A DNA stretch of 64,000 bases from Hymenolepis diminuta (Eukaryota; Platyhelminthes; Cestoda; Cyclophyllidea; Hymenolepididae): assembly GCA_900708905.1 (NCBI GenBank), contig CAADRB010000033.1, forward strand, positions 912,296 to 976,295. Direction: 5' to 3'. The translations under genes were made by a program, and so were the position numbers. Shown one piece after another: positions 44,801 through 59,010 of this stretch; the first letter of the stretch is position 1, and the number at the start of each line of letters is the position of its first letter. Below the pieces are notes generated by a model, which saw only the letters and a list, made by a program, of their open reading frames with translations, had not been told where the DNA came from and did no database searches.

Positions 44801-47800
44801 ACTTTAGGACTTTACTCGTATATTTAGTCTCCTTAACAGCCGTTCCAATACTGAACTGAAATTTATTCTCCTTTAGAGTCAGCCTTTTTTAGTAAATGTA
44901 TAATGAAACATAATTGTATCAACCTCTAAATTAAAACGTATAAATATTGATTCGTTATGTTACATGACTGGAGAAAATATTTATAGCTATGATGTATATA
45001 TGCTTTTTATCTCTTAGTAGCGTTGACTTATCTAGTACTCTGTGACATTCTACTTTAAAATCGTACTATTGCAAAATGTATGGATTCAAATTCTTGAAAT
45101 AACTGATGAATGCAAATGGACTTTAAATTCATTCGGTTGCTTTATAGGAAAATGCAATAGTCTTATAAAAATCTTAAAATACTGTTTTGCTTGTCACCGT
45201 CATTTTGATCCAAATTGCGCCATTAATGATGATATTTCACTTATTTTGAAAATAACTTAGCCAAAGGTGACATATAAAACTTAAAGTTATTCTAACACGA
45301 GACAAAATAAAAATTTTAAATACTCTGTGGCTCCAATACAAACTTAATGACTTTGAATTAACATCACCAGAAGTAACTGTCTTCTTCAGCTATTTAACTA
45401 CATTAATTCTCAACTTTCTATCAAATCTCTTGCAAAATCCCTCAAGATAGATAATCAGGAGTAAACTCCAGTGGAATTCAGCCATATCAATCATCCTAGG
45501 AATTGTAAAAAGTTGGCTCGAGTCGGAGGAAGGCAGTAGCAACCAGCGAATATAATTGCAATGCAGTCAGTCAACTTGCCGAACCAACTTTCCAAAATCG
45601 AGTTGGAGCAAAGCCAAATTTCATTGGAGGAAAAATTTCAAATAATATCATTGTTGTTTATAAGTTAAGGAAATTAATGGTCTATGTAATTTTCCATTCT
45701 GCAATTGAAAGAAACTAACAATATCGTCTACATATATCACATTAAAATTCACGTAATAGCCAGTGAAAATGGTTGGCAGAACGATACAATTTACTAAACA
45801 TTATAAAATGCAATGTTTAAATAAAATATTGTATTGCTACTTTGAAAACTATAAATTCTTTTATAAATATAATATTTAAACTGATGTGTAACTTTTTGAA
45901 TGAAATAATTTATTTAAAAATAAATTTGCATTAACGAGAGTGACATTACTTTTTTTCATTTTCAACGTCCATGTGTAAATTCATTTGAATAAGTAAGTGC
46001 ATTTAAATAACCTTCCCTCTAGATATTGAGGCGTTATGAATGTACTTATATAATTCCCTATTTTTGTCTCCTCATGATATACTTTTACTTCAACTGCTGA
46101 CGCCGATGGGGCTGTAGAGTGCATGGTTTGCACTGATGCTCATTAGAGCACTCGATGAGCGTTTTACGTGTTTTTGTGTGAGCGAGGCGTCGTCTGGTTT
46201 TTTGGTTATAAAGCAGAATATTAAATATTTTTTATCGTTGGAAAGTAAATAAGCCAGATGAACAATAAAATGTTCAAATATGGAGCACAGAAGGCAGGAA
46301 AATGTGGAAAACAGTCAACGAATCGAAATTGTCTTATTTTACTCAAGTGTTTTATGAATAATATTGTTCACCTTTCACCTAATGGACGCAATTAACTGGA
46401 TCATGTTCCGTGTTTACAGAGTTAAAATTTGAGTTTTCGAACACCATTTTCTTAAGCGAGGGAACTTTGTTGACTAGTTGACTTAATTTTGTGATAGGTC
46501 TTGTCATCTCCTCTTATCTGATCTGACGTTCCAACCAAAAATCAAACACTGAATTTCTTCTAAGATATAATTATTTCTATGGGCACTTCCAAATAAATTG
46601 ATGCAATAACTTACCGGATTTTTATAAGTGAATTATTGTACCATAACAGTTTAATCACTTAAAACACTGCCGATAAACGCCTTAAGAACTCACAAATATA
46701 GAAACTGTTTGATAGTTAACTTAATTAAGCAAAGAGGCAGGATTAATCAAAGTGAATTTTGGAAACAGAATCTTTAAATTAAAGTTTATGGGAATGATAC
46801 ACAGGTTTGACTAATTTGGCAGTAATAAACGAATTATATAATAGTAAAAGAAAGTAATTCAAGTTTAAAACTAAATCTATCAGCCATATTCAAATTTTAA
46901 ATTTATAACAAATTCGAAAAAGTTAGCCAACGACAAGGTCAACGCAATGTCTATTATTAAGTATATGAGATTAATGACCTTGAGCTTTTTATTGAATTGG
47001 TGTTATTATTCAATCTCAAAATATTCAAATACGTGATATTCAGCACTTGAAACGATGAGATAAGAAGTGGTATTCCTCTTTCTATTTACATAGCAAATAA
47101 ACAAATGTGAACATTTTCCGGAAAAAGAAAATTTTTTATTCTAAATCCACTGACTTTCAATAATGAATTTCAAATTGCTTCAAACTATAACTTTCTTAAA
47201 GGATTTCCTCATAAATGTTAACATATGAGCCATTTCGAATAGTACTTTATTTTAATTGCTTTACTATCTCTCCAATAGATACAACTTATAGGAAAGGTTA
47301 ATTAAATAAAATAGTGTTTAAAAGGCACTAGATTCAGGATAAACTCTATTCCAACGTTTACAGATGTTAGTCTCAATCGAAGATGAAAGAGGACAGAGCA
47401 GTGTCAAAAGCATAAGAATCATGATTGTATGACTCCGGTTGAAGAAATGCAATAAAACTGATGTTGGTGACGGATGATAGAAGTATCTAAAGTTCAGGTC
47501 GTCAAGGCCAGACCACATATTACTATTTTCCATCGTCAGAAAGCACCTAACCATAGAGATACCTTACGTTGTTAGCATCGATTAAAAAAGTTACATTAGG
47601 AAATAAAATATAAAATATGGAAAGAGTTTTGCAAAATTTAAACTTTATAATCAATTTGCAAATTTTGTTTCTTGGAAATAGCTCACTGCTTAGTGCCCCG
47701 CTGGTCCAATGTTTAAAGTTTGGGAATATATTTAGGAGAGTATGGATCAGTTTATCATTCAAGATAGTTGGTCAACCACTTGAGATGCAGTTTTTCGCTC

Positions 47801-50800
47801 TGGGGTCAAGGTATTAGCACAGATAATAAGAGTTACAGAAGTATGATCAAATCTGAGTGTCACTGATCTAGTGTAGATCATTACAATGCATTCAGTAATA
47901 AAAATGTGAATTTCTTGAGTATGTTTAAGTCACTGAGGAACCATTACTTTATTGCATTAAGGGGGCGTAATGTGGATCTTTCTCACCCAATGGATGGAAA
48001 GCACCCAAAACTGCCGGAGTTCTTCAAATTATATTTTCAAATTTTACTTTATACCAATTATATTAATAAAAAACTTCAACATAATACCTCGAAGCAATTT
48101 CAGTTAATGCCTTCAGTCAGGAAGGAGTTTTCAAATACGAGAAAAAATATTTGAATTTAGTTAGGCAAATAAATATTCAAAACAAGAAATAACTTAGAAA
48201 GTGATGAATTTATATCCTTTCCTGACACTTCCGATCTGTCACTTCGCTGTCAACAGATAGGGGCTAGGAATACATAAACGAATATAATAGTGCAATTATT
48301 TAGAAATAGGAAAAAGGAGATTGTGAATATCAGTATTCACAGATTTAACAGCAATTTTATTTACACTAAGGTAAAAATAATACACATTAATTAGTCAAAT
48401 CTGAATACAAAATAAATTTCAAAATTAAAACTAAAAACTAAAACAAAATTTAAATTATAACTTTTATTCGATCTTTTAAGTTAACTCTAAATATACTTGT
48501 TTTTCCTATTATTGATACTAAAGATCATTTTAAATACTGATTAATCAATTAAATTGTTCCTGTTTAAAAATTGTAGATTATTCTGCCCTAGAATAAATGC
48601 TGAGTGAGAATTCGGAAAAGAGACATGTGACAAGAAATAATTTAACCATGCTGCTCAACTGTGAATCATATACCAAGTTACGTTCCAATTTTCTTTCGGG
48701 AAGTAGGTGGCATAGGTTCATATTTTACCGAGCGGATATTTTTTCGATGTTTCAATTCTTTATCAAGATTTTAAATAGGAAAAAAATATATAATGAATTA
48801 TATGACGAAAATTCACGTAACGTGCTTAATTTCTGATAAAAAGGAGGGGGTGTTAAGATTGGGAAATTTAAGGATATTTCTTATCCGTTATTCTAATTAG
48901 ATTAGAAGTTGTTAAAATTTTCTTATAAATTGGAACGTCCGCTTTCTTCAAGTGGAAATATATATATATCTTTTCCAAAGCCAGGATAATATTCCACTTT
49001 ATATAAGTTTAAATAATCTTGCCTTTAAAAGGAACCAATTCTTCTGAAAATTGAATTTTTTGAATTAGCTATATTTTGAGAGAAGCAGTCTATTCAAAAT
49101 GTAGGAGATTTGATTTTCCTTTCTACAAACATTTTCAGATATATTTTTCAAGTTACTATAATTCAGCACGAAAGATTAATAACACTTTTTAAATCTGTTC
49201 GTTTGTCCAGGTTATTCATTTCGTTCATAAATGAAAAAGTGAAAGCTCGTAGAATCGTTGGAGCTCCTTGTACTACTCTCTAAACTCGCTATGCTCCAGA
49301 TTTACTTAACTTTCCACACATCTACCAATAATTTCCAAATTTTGTTAAGTTAAAAGTGCGCAAAAGTAGGCGTTTGTTGTTTTATTCAAGTGTACGACTT
49401 TCCAATAAAGCACTCACTGCGAATACTAGAGCAAGTACTTATAATTTTCGAATTTTTACAATTCTTTACTCATTCGTGGAGTTATAAGACCTCTTTTGTC
49501 TAGCTAATAGATGGCTTAAATAATTTTGTTTATTACTCTTCATGATACATTTTTCACCCGTTTTTGTAGATCCTGCGCAAAATAACAGTGCATCTCCTCT
49601 TTCTCAGACTTACCATCATCATAGCAAAGCAAAAGTGTGTGGGCGTACTGAAGCAGAGAAGTAAATTTGAAAGATCTGTTAGACAATAAAAAAATGAATT
49701 AATGTTTTCATAGGGTGTTATTACAGGGTATCAACACTGCCTCTCTTTTACTATCATTAACTATTGTGGACAACAATAACGATCTGATTCTTATACTCAA
49801 AGTAATTACCTACTTAATAAAGTAATACTCTAATTTTTCTTTCTTTCCTTATTTTAAAAATACATTTTAAAGCTATATAAATTAACTTTCTTCTTATACA
49901 AATTTTCTGTACTCACAGATGAGACGATTGAATTGTGGGATTGGCCTAGCCATTTCCATTTTCTGATTCCTCTGATTACAATTTTGGGTTACTTATTAGT
50001 CCCGCAGCCTTCTTCAAAATGTGTTTCTCTGCTAAAAAATTTTGCTTACACTTGACAAACCTTTTATACTAAGTGATTGATCGAGAGTTATCTTATTACT
50101 CTTCAATGGAGCCAAACTGCCCAATATATATGGGGATATGTGATAAAGAATAAATAATATTAAGTCAGTTTAATTTTTATTTTAATTGATCGCATATTCT
50201 CAGTGAGCTCTTTTACATTGAAAACACCTTGGATAAAACCAGCTTCCGTCCACACGTCATCAGATGGGTTGAGATAATATGAGTAACCTCCGTATTAAAT
50301 TATCTGGTCTATCAGCTGGTCTATCTACCAAGAACTCAGAGATCAACCACAGAAATTCAAACATCATACAATGAATCACACCTTATAAATAAAAACACTG
50401 CAATATAATGCATTCAATAATTAAAAAAATTACATTCCTATGATGTCTCGGATCAAAATTTTCCCAATTCTTGCGTTTAATTTTCATCTTATGATACCAG
50501 ATGGTAAAATTTTTCACCTTTTCATGCGTAATAATACAATTTGGACTTGATTTGACCAAGGAACTGCAATTAGCAAATTATTTCCTACTTATTAGGCACA
50601 TTAATAGCATAACTTTACTTCCCCTCTCTCTCTCCCCTTCGTAAGATTCAGTTTTAGATTTAATTATTGCGGTTAACTACATTAATACAAAATGATTTTA
50701 TAATTTTTAATTGTAAAAAACTATTGAAATTGGTTATTAGAAAGCTTAATTAAGAATAAAGTGGATGGACCAAATAGAAGGTTAGATCAACCTCAGGGCA

Positions 50801-53800
50801 ACAAAGTGTCCAAATTCATTTGATTTTGGATTTCAGGGTCGTAAAATCTTTACTAAACGGATAGTTCACATTCCAAAATCCGAATTCCATGATTCGTTCT
50901 TTGCTAAGAAAGCAAAATGATCTTACACTACATTCAACTGCCCACAGTTTTAACAAAGTAGAGATTAGATAACTAAAAATTATGAATTTGCAGAGCTCCT
51001 TAGGCTGTATTATACTAACGCAATTATTTGTGCATCATTCTAGTTTCCTTCCAGAAAAAAACCTTCAATGACTAATCATGAGATAGTGATATTTTGGTGA
51101 CTGGTAACAATCGTAAATGAACTTCCATATAAATTGATGTTGACAAAGACTACCTACAGCAGTGAACGGGAATAATGACTGTTTAAAATTTATTATTACA
51201 GTCATTAAATACCGGTAATGTTTAATTCATACTCCGAGATGTGCCAAGAAGTTGGTTATTATGATTCACAAGAATTGGTTAAGGAGATCTCCTGATTGCT
51301 TCAGAGTCTAAAAGTGAATGAGTGAATCGGGTAGGAACTGTGAATAAGAAACTGAAAAACTTTGGGTACTCCAGATTATTATGACTTCAGAAGATGAACT
51401 TTCAAAAAATCGATATATGGTGGGGAAATCAAATATTGAAATTCCCCTAACATTAGTCCCTATGTTCCATGTCACTAGGTAAAGGGGATTAAAATTTGAT
51501 TAAATTGTGGCGGATTTGAAACGGTCCAAATTGCCGTAGATTTTTAAACAATATTCCAATCGTGAACTTTTTCGCTATTTTGAGATGATGCTTGAAAATT
51601 TCGACTGAGGTGAGATAACCGACCTCGTAGGTAAGACAAACTGTGCAATAAGATCCGATTATCGAGAGTGCATATCCATATAGAATCAAGGGATCATATT
51701 CTTAAAATTCGACTTCGAAACATTAGGTGGAAATTAAAAGTGCCAAACCAGGTTAATTAAATTTTCAAATGAAATTGAACCCCTCTGATACACTGACATT
51801 TTCCTCTGCTTCTTTCCAATTCCCTCTTCACTGTTTGTCGAGCTATTTTATTTTCTTGTAAACTAGAAGTTTTTCCGCATTGCTAGGGGTAGTAGTCGTG
51901 ATCTGATCGTTATACACAAATTAAAGAGTTAACTGATCACTTAAAATATTGCATTTTCAATTCTCTCCCCTCTCCTTATGTTAGGAATCAGTTTTTGGAA
52001 ATCATCTTCCTTTGCCTCTGACACATATGACATTAGTAATGTTGTTTAGCATATTTACTTCGATCTTCAGTGGTAGGTAGTAAAATTGATGAACTTGGGA
52101 GTATGATTCAACATCTACTTCGATTTATTTCTAAATTAAATGTTCGAAGTCGTATGATATGTCCATTTATGTGTTAAGTTAGCATTAATTATTCTACTTG
52201 GATAGCCAGATGCCTAACCCAGGGATATCATTTGGAGAACGACAAGGGAGACTTATCCATGAGTACACGATTTTTAGTTTTTCACTACTACGCTCTGAAT
52301 AATTTATGATGCCCTTTTTCAAACAGATTCTCGAAGAACATTGAGGATGACAAATTTACATGTGAAGTTTCAATTCGCCTTGACTTTTACGAAACATATA
52401 GTGCTTGAACTTCTTTTTGAACATTATGCCTGTGGGACTGTGATCAAGTCCACAATACAAAAAGCATTACTTTCTTAATAACATTCGCAAGCAATTAATA
52501 GTCTCATACTTCAATGGTTTAGTTTGAATTTCCGTGATATGCAAGTCATTACTTCACAAATTTTGTTTTGCCATATTATTTATTTATTTTTCTGATCATG
52601 GTTATGAAACACGATTGTAATTATTGCCTTTTTCCAGTGTAAAACTATCAATCTAATGGCTTATAAGATAAATCCGAACTCACTGTCTTGGTCTATTTGA
52701 TTTACATCACTTCCTCACGGCTTTAGGAAGTGGCATAACAAAATATTCAGTTAAATCGACAAGTCAATAAGCTTGTATAATAGGGAGCATGAAATCGCCT
52801 AGAAACTCGGAATCAATTAATGAAACTTTGACTTTGAGACGTTTGGATATTGTGCATCTTAAGGAACACTGAATATTCGGCAGATCAGTTCAACCTTCAA
52901 TGGCTAAGAGAGATTTGAACTTAGTGAACTTACCTCAACTTAAACTCGATGAAAAAATTCAAACTTTTAGGACATATAAAAGACCAACTTTTAATTGGAT
53001 TTTGAAGATTTTGCCACAAATGTCATTTTAATTGATTAGAAGAAGAAAGCTATTTCACTATTTTTGCTATTTGTATTTTCAGACGTGGTTACATGTCGCA
53101 AACTTCCAATCATTATACAATTTTAAAAGGCAAAATATAGACGAAGAATTTAGCTGTTTTGCAGGCGGATTTGAGTTTATTTCAAAAAATGCATCCAAAG
53201 CCTATTTTGTGGCTAAAGAAAAGTGATCGGTCAGATTTCTCAAGATAAGTAGGAAGGTGGCGAGTGAAAAAAACGTGATATCATCAGAACTTTATTTAAT
53301 TTCACCGAAGTATTCTTTGGCTTGTCTGTTTGTCACCTACTGGCACTGTTCATTGAACCACAGAATATCTATTAAAAATTCAAATTTCTGTATTCGACTT
53401 AGCCTACAGACCGCTATGAAAAATTTTCCGGTTCGCTTACCTTAAGGCTTCTTCTGAGTCATCAGATTCCAAGAACTAAAAGGAAAGCTTACACAAAGTC
53501 AAATTTAAGACAATCTGAACGCCAAGAAAGTCTTTGATTTGACCAGGTCGTCATAGTTAAAACAGCCAGTGGTATCAATTCTAGTTTCTAACATCGTAAA
53601 AGCCCACCTTAATGGAAATTCCCGCAAAAAGGGTGAAGTGAAGTGTGGTGCTGCTAGCTATATGCGAATGTTCGCGGAAATAGGAGTGATGCTCTTGATT
53701 AAAAAAGCCAATTTCCGATTTCCAGTTTTCTTAAGTCTTATAAAAGACGAGGATGATTGAAATGTCACATTCTAGAATGTCATCCTTGAAGTTTATATCA

Positions 53801-54007
53801 AATCCACCGCCAGAGTCTTTCGATGATAGTTTGGAAAAGCAGCAATTTTTCTTCGAGTTAAAAGAGAAGATGTACTTAGTCTGAACCCCAAATGCCAAAT
53901 CTCTCTATCCTTCTCTAAGCTATTTCCCCTCTGTTGTATTTATGCATTCACCTGTCTGAATAGTATATTTTATACTATTTGTATTGTTAGTAAACACACG
54001 CAAATAT

Positions 54008-54033
54008 GTATATATATATATATATATATATAT
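54008..54033. repeat. (TA)n microsatellite
   Basis: Uninterrupted alternating TA over about 25 bases, likely polymorphic. Confidence 0.85.
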
Positions 54034-54359
54034 TATTAATTAATTAAAAACACCTAGGGAATGTCAGGCAGATTGAGGTTAGTGATAACATTGCCTTTTT
54101 TGCTCATAGCCTGTTCTTCCCTCTCAAGATAATAATTATCCCGTAGGAGCTTTGTTCTTTCCTTAAATTATCCAAATGAAATCAGATTCTACCAAAATAT
54201 ATTTGGCAATTAATCAGATGATACGCTTTGCTAGATACACATATTAATACAATTGGGTACTTTATTCTTAAAATTTCAACAATCAGCTATCATTGTTTTG
54301 CAACAAAATAGTTTCTACACTTTTCTAAAAGGAGATTGAGTAAAAGGTAAATGTGCTTT

Positions 54360-56310
54360 ATATACTCCCCGCCCACATTAACCGGTCACGCAACATAAAA
54401 TGCACACAGAACATCCGACTTCTGAGATTTGCCTAAACAAATAAATCCCTAACCAGTCAAGCCCCCTTCCCTTTCATGAGTACAATAAGGCTACCAGAGG
54501 TTTTATCAACTTGTTGCAATCCATGGCTTTAAAAGATTCTGTCCTCTGGATTCTTATAATTCATAAAACAAGATTAATCATTGAATGATGACTCCATTTT
54601 TAATAAGAATTGGTGTAACTAACAAATTGCGACTATAAATTAGTGTTTAAAATACCATTCTCTCTTCTTACTCAGCTCTTTGAGCATTAGCAGAATATAG
54701 TTTGGATCCTATATGCCAGCATTTGTGAAAACCACGTTCAGATCAGTTGACTCCCCTCAAAAGTGCATGTTTAGATATGTTTGGTCTCGCACGCCACCCT
54801 CATAAGCTGTACTCGCTTTTAAGTTCACTAGGTCATATCTTGCTTGATTCCCATTCACCCTGAAAGTTCGTTGCCTTAAAAATCCTCTGTAGGTACATAC
54901 TAAGTGAGCTTTCTATACATTCTACCCATATAAACTGAACACAAACTATAAAGCTCACACTACAGCATTCACACGGTAAACCCTGTAAATTTGGTCTCTC
55001 TCTTACTGAAACGTGGTAACCGAGGTCATTAAAAGAATCCGTCACCTAAATTTGAATTTTTCATAAAAAAGATTGGTGACTGAAGCACTGTGATGATTCA
55101 GTTTCAATTAAAGTTGGCATAAGTAATAAACTGAGAAGATTCACTTGTTTCGATAACCTGTTCTTTTTTTGCAAGGGTTTGGAAATATTAAAAGCTAGTG
55201 GATCATACGAAATGGTTTGTTTGGATACTTTCAATTGGCTCAGCAATTGAAATTAAACTTTCTACGTGTTAATTAAATACGTGTTTGGACAGGGTGATAC
55301 GTAACTTATAAATGGATGTTTGGCCACGATCACTACCCATAAAAAAAACCACTCTTTAAAGTGAACTACGTTTATATTTTATTTAACTCAACTCTCAAAA
55401 GTACAGTAGTTTATCACTCTGATTTGATTCATACCACTGGGCATGCTCATTAGCCTTAAAGTACATTCCCTTAATCGTCTATATACATACACGAAGTGGG
55501 TTTTGAACATAGCTCGCCCACATACATCGGACAAACACTGAAAACCACACGCTAACGGTACATCTAGCTTCTCAGTTTTCTCATCAGAGCAGTATTATTA
55601 GCCAGTAAATGCCATTGAAAGACTCAAATGCTTCTCATGGGAATAAACGAGTGAATGAAGTATAATACCCTAAATTCAACGAAAGTAGATGTATATATCA
55701 AACGTTGGTTATAAAACTCTCGTTTCGAAAAATCTCCACCCTCTTTCCAGCCCTAGAAATATTAAAAGGTAATAGTTTACAACTGATCTTTTTGGTCCTC
55801 TATGTACGAACATGCCGATCAAAAATAGCGTTCGAACTATTTGACTCATCTCACACGCGCATGTTTGGACACGATTATCACCAACGTAAACTATGCTCTT
55901 ATAAAAGTACAATAGCTTCATTATCATACTCCTAGAGAGACTCATTCGCCTTTAAAGTACACTTCCTTAGTAATCCTTTATATTTAAGTATGACGTTGGT
56001 TTTATACGCTTTGTCCACATATATAAAACGCACATCATAAAACGCATGTTATACCATACGCACTTTCTATGCCCGACCCCTTTCATTATTATAAAAGTCA
56101 CACTGAAATGTGGTAATTGACTATGTGGGAAGGTATGGTCAACTAGATTCAAATTCTTTTCATAACAAAATTAGTCATTTGGTGAAGTTTGATCTTAAAA
56201 TTTCGATGAAACTTGGAGTAACTAGCAAACCATGATGATGAATGGCATGTTCAAATACCTTCTCACTTTTTACAATGTTCTGAGAAGCCTCTCTCAAGGT
56301 CTAGGTTACA
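54360..56310. repeat. Degenerate tandem repeat array, about four units of 500-600 bp
   Basis: Similar ordered blocks recur: a CCCACAT..AA..GCACA-type block near 54370, 54926, 55517 and 56013; a CATTAGCCTTAAAGTACATT / CATTCGCCTTTAAAGTACAC block near 55450 and 55928; GTTTGG..CACGATCA..ACC near 55320 and 55864; and an ATT..TCA.T..TGA block after three units. Spacing is about 556, 591 and 496 bp. Identity between units looks moderate, so the array is old. It does not resemble the SINE-like family. Confidence 0.5.
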
Positions 56311-57760
56311 ACTTCATCACTACGTAATAGAATTACAAAGAGGTATTGTATATAACAATTAGGTAGAAGTATACAAATATATCGTAATTAATTTTTTTAC
56401 ATATCACGCTCAGTTTCTTGGAAACTTTTGTACAGAGGCGTTTGGAACTCCGATGACGTGAACACCGGTGAACATTAATTAAATGATTAAGCACCCATCT
56501 TCCTAAACCTACGATTATTTGAATCCCACTGTTACTGACTTGAGGCCCCTTAATTTTCTTTAGTGGGTGTAGGTTTGAAAATCACAAGTTAACGCTAACT
56601 GGTAAAATTTGTTTAATAAACGCCATCAGTTTAAAACCCATCATAACATATTCAAGAAAAAATTAACTCACGGTTGTTAGTTTTGAAACCTTTTAAGGAC
56701 TCTTAAGACTCTTCATTCAGAGATTCAGTATAACAAACCCAACAATAAACCAAGATTCTTTTTTGGCATTCTTCTTCGTTATTTACAAACCTAAACCAAA
56801 AAATATGCGTTAATGATTTTCTTATTATGAAATACATATTGAAAATAACTTTAATTGAAGGCTAATTAAGCAGTTCTCGTCCCCCGTGGCAAACAATTTG
56901 GGTAAATATTTTGAAGAATTTACTTCATCCATTTAGAAAGTCATCTAGAACGTATATGAAAATAAATCGGGGATTGGCAAAAAAGTATACAGAAGAAACA
57001 GCTCTAAACAACACTGATTGTTTAGATTATTTTGTGCCTACAAATCAAATTTTGGTCTCCTTATACTTAGCAAACAAAATATATCTATTAATCCGTTGTC
57101 TTGAATTTACTGATTGATATTTCATTAGAGTCTATTATCTTTTTCCAACGGACAAATGATATCTAATTTATAATTAAGATATTTAATTTTTAATCAGAAA
57201 ATAAAATTTTAAGTTTGGAGCAAAATGTTTTTTATATGGTTGCCCTTGAAATATTAATATCATAATTTTCCATGGTGTGATAAAACAGATTAATCTAATT
57301 GGGAAGTAGTCATATGTAATAAACATCAGTTGCAAATTTACAATTTCCCCTACTTGGTTTTGTGGAAATAATTATTAACTGTCATTTCTCAAACTTTGTT
57401 TCCAAATATAGATGCGACATTCCTTCCCTTTATTTATCTGCATTTATTCATTGTAAAATTATATTACGTTTAGTGTACTCAGTGGTAAATTAACACTGTT
57501 AGCTTGGATTTATTACAAGTACAAAAAACATATTCTTTTACGACGAATAAATCTAAATTCTTCTAAATTGTAACCATATTCTCAGTTTGCATTTTAATTA
57601 TTTTTAATTTTGGAGAAAACTGCACTTTGGCAGTTGAAAGGCAAAGTTGCTAACCTATTATTAGCCCTGCCTATCAATGAGTGTGTAACTCCATGTAACT
57701 GCATAGCTTCTTCCTTTGCAACATCATAGTTCTACTCTGAGAAACGCATGTCGTCATATT
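56311..57760. other. Non-coding upstream flank of the IER-like gene
   Basis: AT-rich sequence with no supported gene. Base composition shifts to more GC and CpG from about 57770 toward the promoter. Confidence 0.4.
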
Positions 57761-57769
57761 TCATAATAT

Positions 57770-58311
57770 TGCGCCCGCATAACTTTTAAATCATCCGCCA
57801 ACCGTGTCACCTTTCCGTCATCATAGAAACACGTGCGCACGTCGTCGAAGTCAATTGGCCATTTACTTATACACAAATGTGCGGTCGTGGCCTCTCGCAC
57901 GCCTTATTGGTCACATGTCAGCCAATTAATTGGCCGCATCTGATGAGCAAATGGGCCCAGTGACACGCGTGCACTGGCGCAAAACCCGAATTAGGAGACG
58001 TCAGGAATTTGCATTTGGTACAACACACAGATCCGCTCAAACGGACAGGTTATTTAAAAAAATCCGAGCCATTATCCAGTTGAAACGTCAGTGTGTATTT
58101 CCTACGTGCGCATCCGCGTGAAGTGCGTTAATGCCTTAACATCGTGTGTGCGTATGACCTCGACGAAGGACCAACCACAGTCTACTCATACCTTTACCGT
58201 GTCAGTGAATTATACATTCTTACGCGTGGGTGTCCCACCTATATAAACGCATTGATTTAGCACTGTTGTAGGATTAATTACATCGGCACGCTTAGTACAC
58301 ACATTTATTCA
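57770..58311 (+). promoter_or_regulatory. TATA promoter of the IER-like gene
   Basis: TATATAAA at 58240-58247 lies about 65 bp before the start codon, so transcription probably begins near 58270 with a short leader. Upstream sequence is unusually CpG-rich for the window. Two ACGTCA CRE half-sites lie at 57998-58003 and 58085-58090, one of them as AGACGTCA, the reverse of the 7/8 CRE match TGACGTCT. A CCTTATTGG sequence near 57902 is one base short of a CArG box, and CCAATTAATTGG lies near 57920. TATA, CRE and SRF-like sites are typical of rapidly induced genes; actual regulation is inferred. Confidence 0.5.
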
Positions 58312-59010
58312 ATGGAAACTTCAGTTACTGACATTGAAAACAACATTATGCTTACCTATCCAGATATGTCTCCTCCTCTACTTGAAACTATAATGCGACT
58401 GACAATTGAAAAAGTGAAAATTCAACGATCGCCTCCTCCTCAATCTCAGTCTCCTCGACCTGGAAATGATGATCAATCCCAGCGACCTATTCCCTTTACC
58501 CGGTCGAAATCAAACAGTCTCCTCCGAACTCTTTTAATCATCCAAATTGGTCGAAAAACCAGCAGACTCCTTTCATTAATTAGCCAACCGGAAGTATGTC
58601 AACGGGCTGAACAAACTCCCCCTGCTCCTGTCCAGCAGCCTTCCCCAGTTCAACAAGAAGAACAGCAGCAACCTAAAGTTGGAAGTAAACGACGATCTTG
58701 TTCAGATGATGAAGATGATCAAAGTGAGGAGGATTCTGTATCTTCTGAAGAAAATTCCATCCATCCATCCATAGAAAAATCTCTCTGTTTAGAGGCGATA
58801 AGTCGGGTTCATTCCGACCAAATCACCTCAGAGGAAAGTAGCTCAGTTTCTGATATGACCCAATTATCCCTTCAATCTCCTTCTTCCTCATCCTCTAATA
58901 TGTCCTACAACGAAAATCCCTGTCCTGGATGCCAGTGTTGTTCCATGTGGGTGCAACAACGGCAAGAATCCCCTAATTTCCAACTCTGTGAACCCGTACG
59001 ACAATGCTGA
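58312..59010 (+). CDS. Immediate early response (IER2/IER5)-like protein, intronless
   Basis: One uninterrupted exon encodes 232 residues. Residues 23-39 (LLETIMRLTIEKVKIQR) and 69-86 (SLLRTLLIIQIGRKTSRL) resemble the two halves of the conserved IER N-terminal domain, which in vertebrates are nearly contiguous; here about 30 Ser/Pro/Gln-rich residues separate them. KVGSKRRSCSDDEDD (122-136) resembles the basic nuclear signal and Ser/acidic stretch of IER2. The rest is low-complexity Ser/Gln/Pro. The C-terminal PCPGCQCC (203-210) is a cysteine cluster of unknown role. IER proteins are small nuclear regulators, induced by growth signals, that recruit PP2A to targets. Single-exon structure and a TATA promoter fit that family. 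A SERTA-domain protein is the main alternative. Family assignment is from memory and tentative; that the gene is real is more certain. Confidence 0.6.
   Translation: METSVTDIENNIMLTYPDMSPPLLETIMRLTIEKVKIQRSPPPQSQSPRPGNDDQSQRPIPFTRSKSNSLLRTLLIIQIGRKTSRLLSLISQPEVCQRAEQTPPAPVQQPSPVQQEEQQQPKVGSKRRSCSDDEDDQSEEDSVSSEENSIHPSIEKSLCLEAISRVHSDQITSEESSSVSDMTQLSLQSPSSSSSNMSYNENPCPGCQCCSMWVQQRQESPNFQLCEPVRQC

Larger units (their letters stand above)
40856..54359. other. Long gene-poor intergenic region
   Basis: About 13.5 kb without a supported gene on either strand. All open frames are short, AT-rich in codon use and without splice support or family resemblance. It contains AT microsatellites at 41770-41815 and 54008-54033 and a locally GC-richer patch near 46090-46200 that is not explained. 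Confidence 0.45.

Noticed and set aside
46090..46200. GC-richer patch with short inverted repeats, considered as a possible small RNA
   Set aside because: The only stem noticed (AGTGCA/TGCACT) is six base pairs, too short to support a microRNA or structured RNA call.
44414..48836. Several 66-82 codon frames in the gene desert
   Set aside because: AT-biased, isolated, without motifs; expected by chance over 13 kb.
57930..58121. 63-codon frame just upstream of the IER-like gene
   Set aside because: It lies in the CpG-rich promoter region, ends before the TATA box, and shows no conserved motif.
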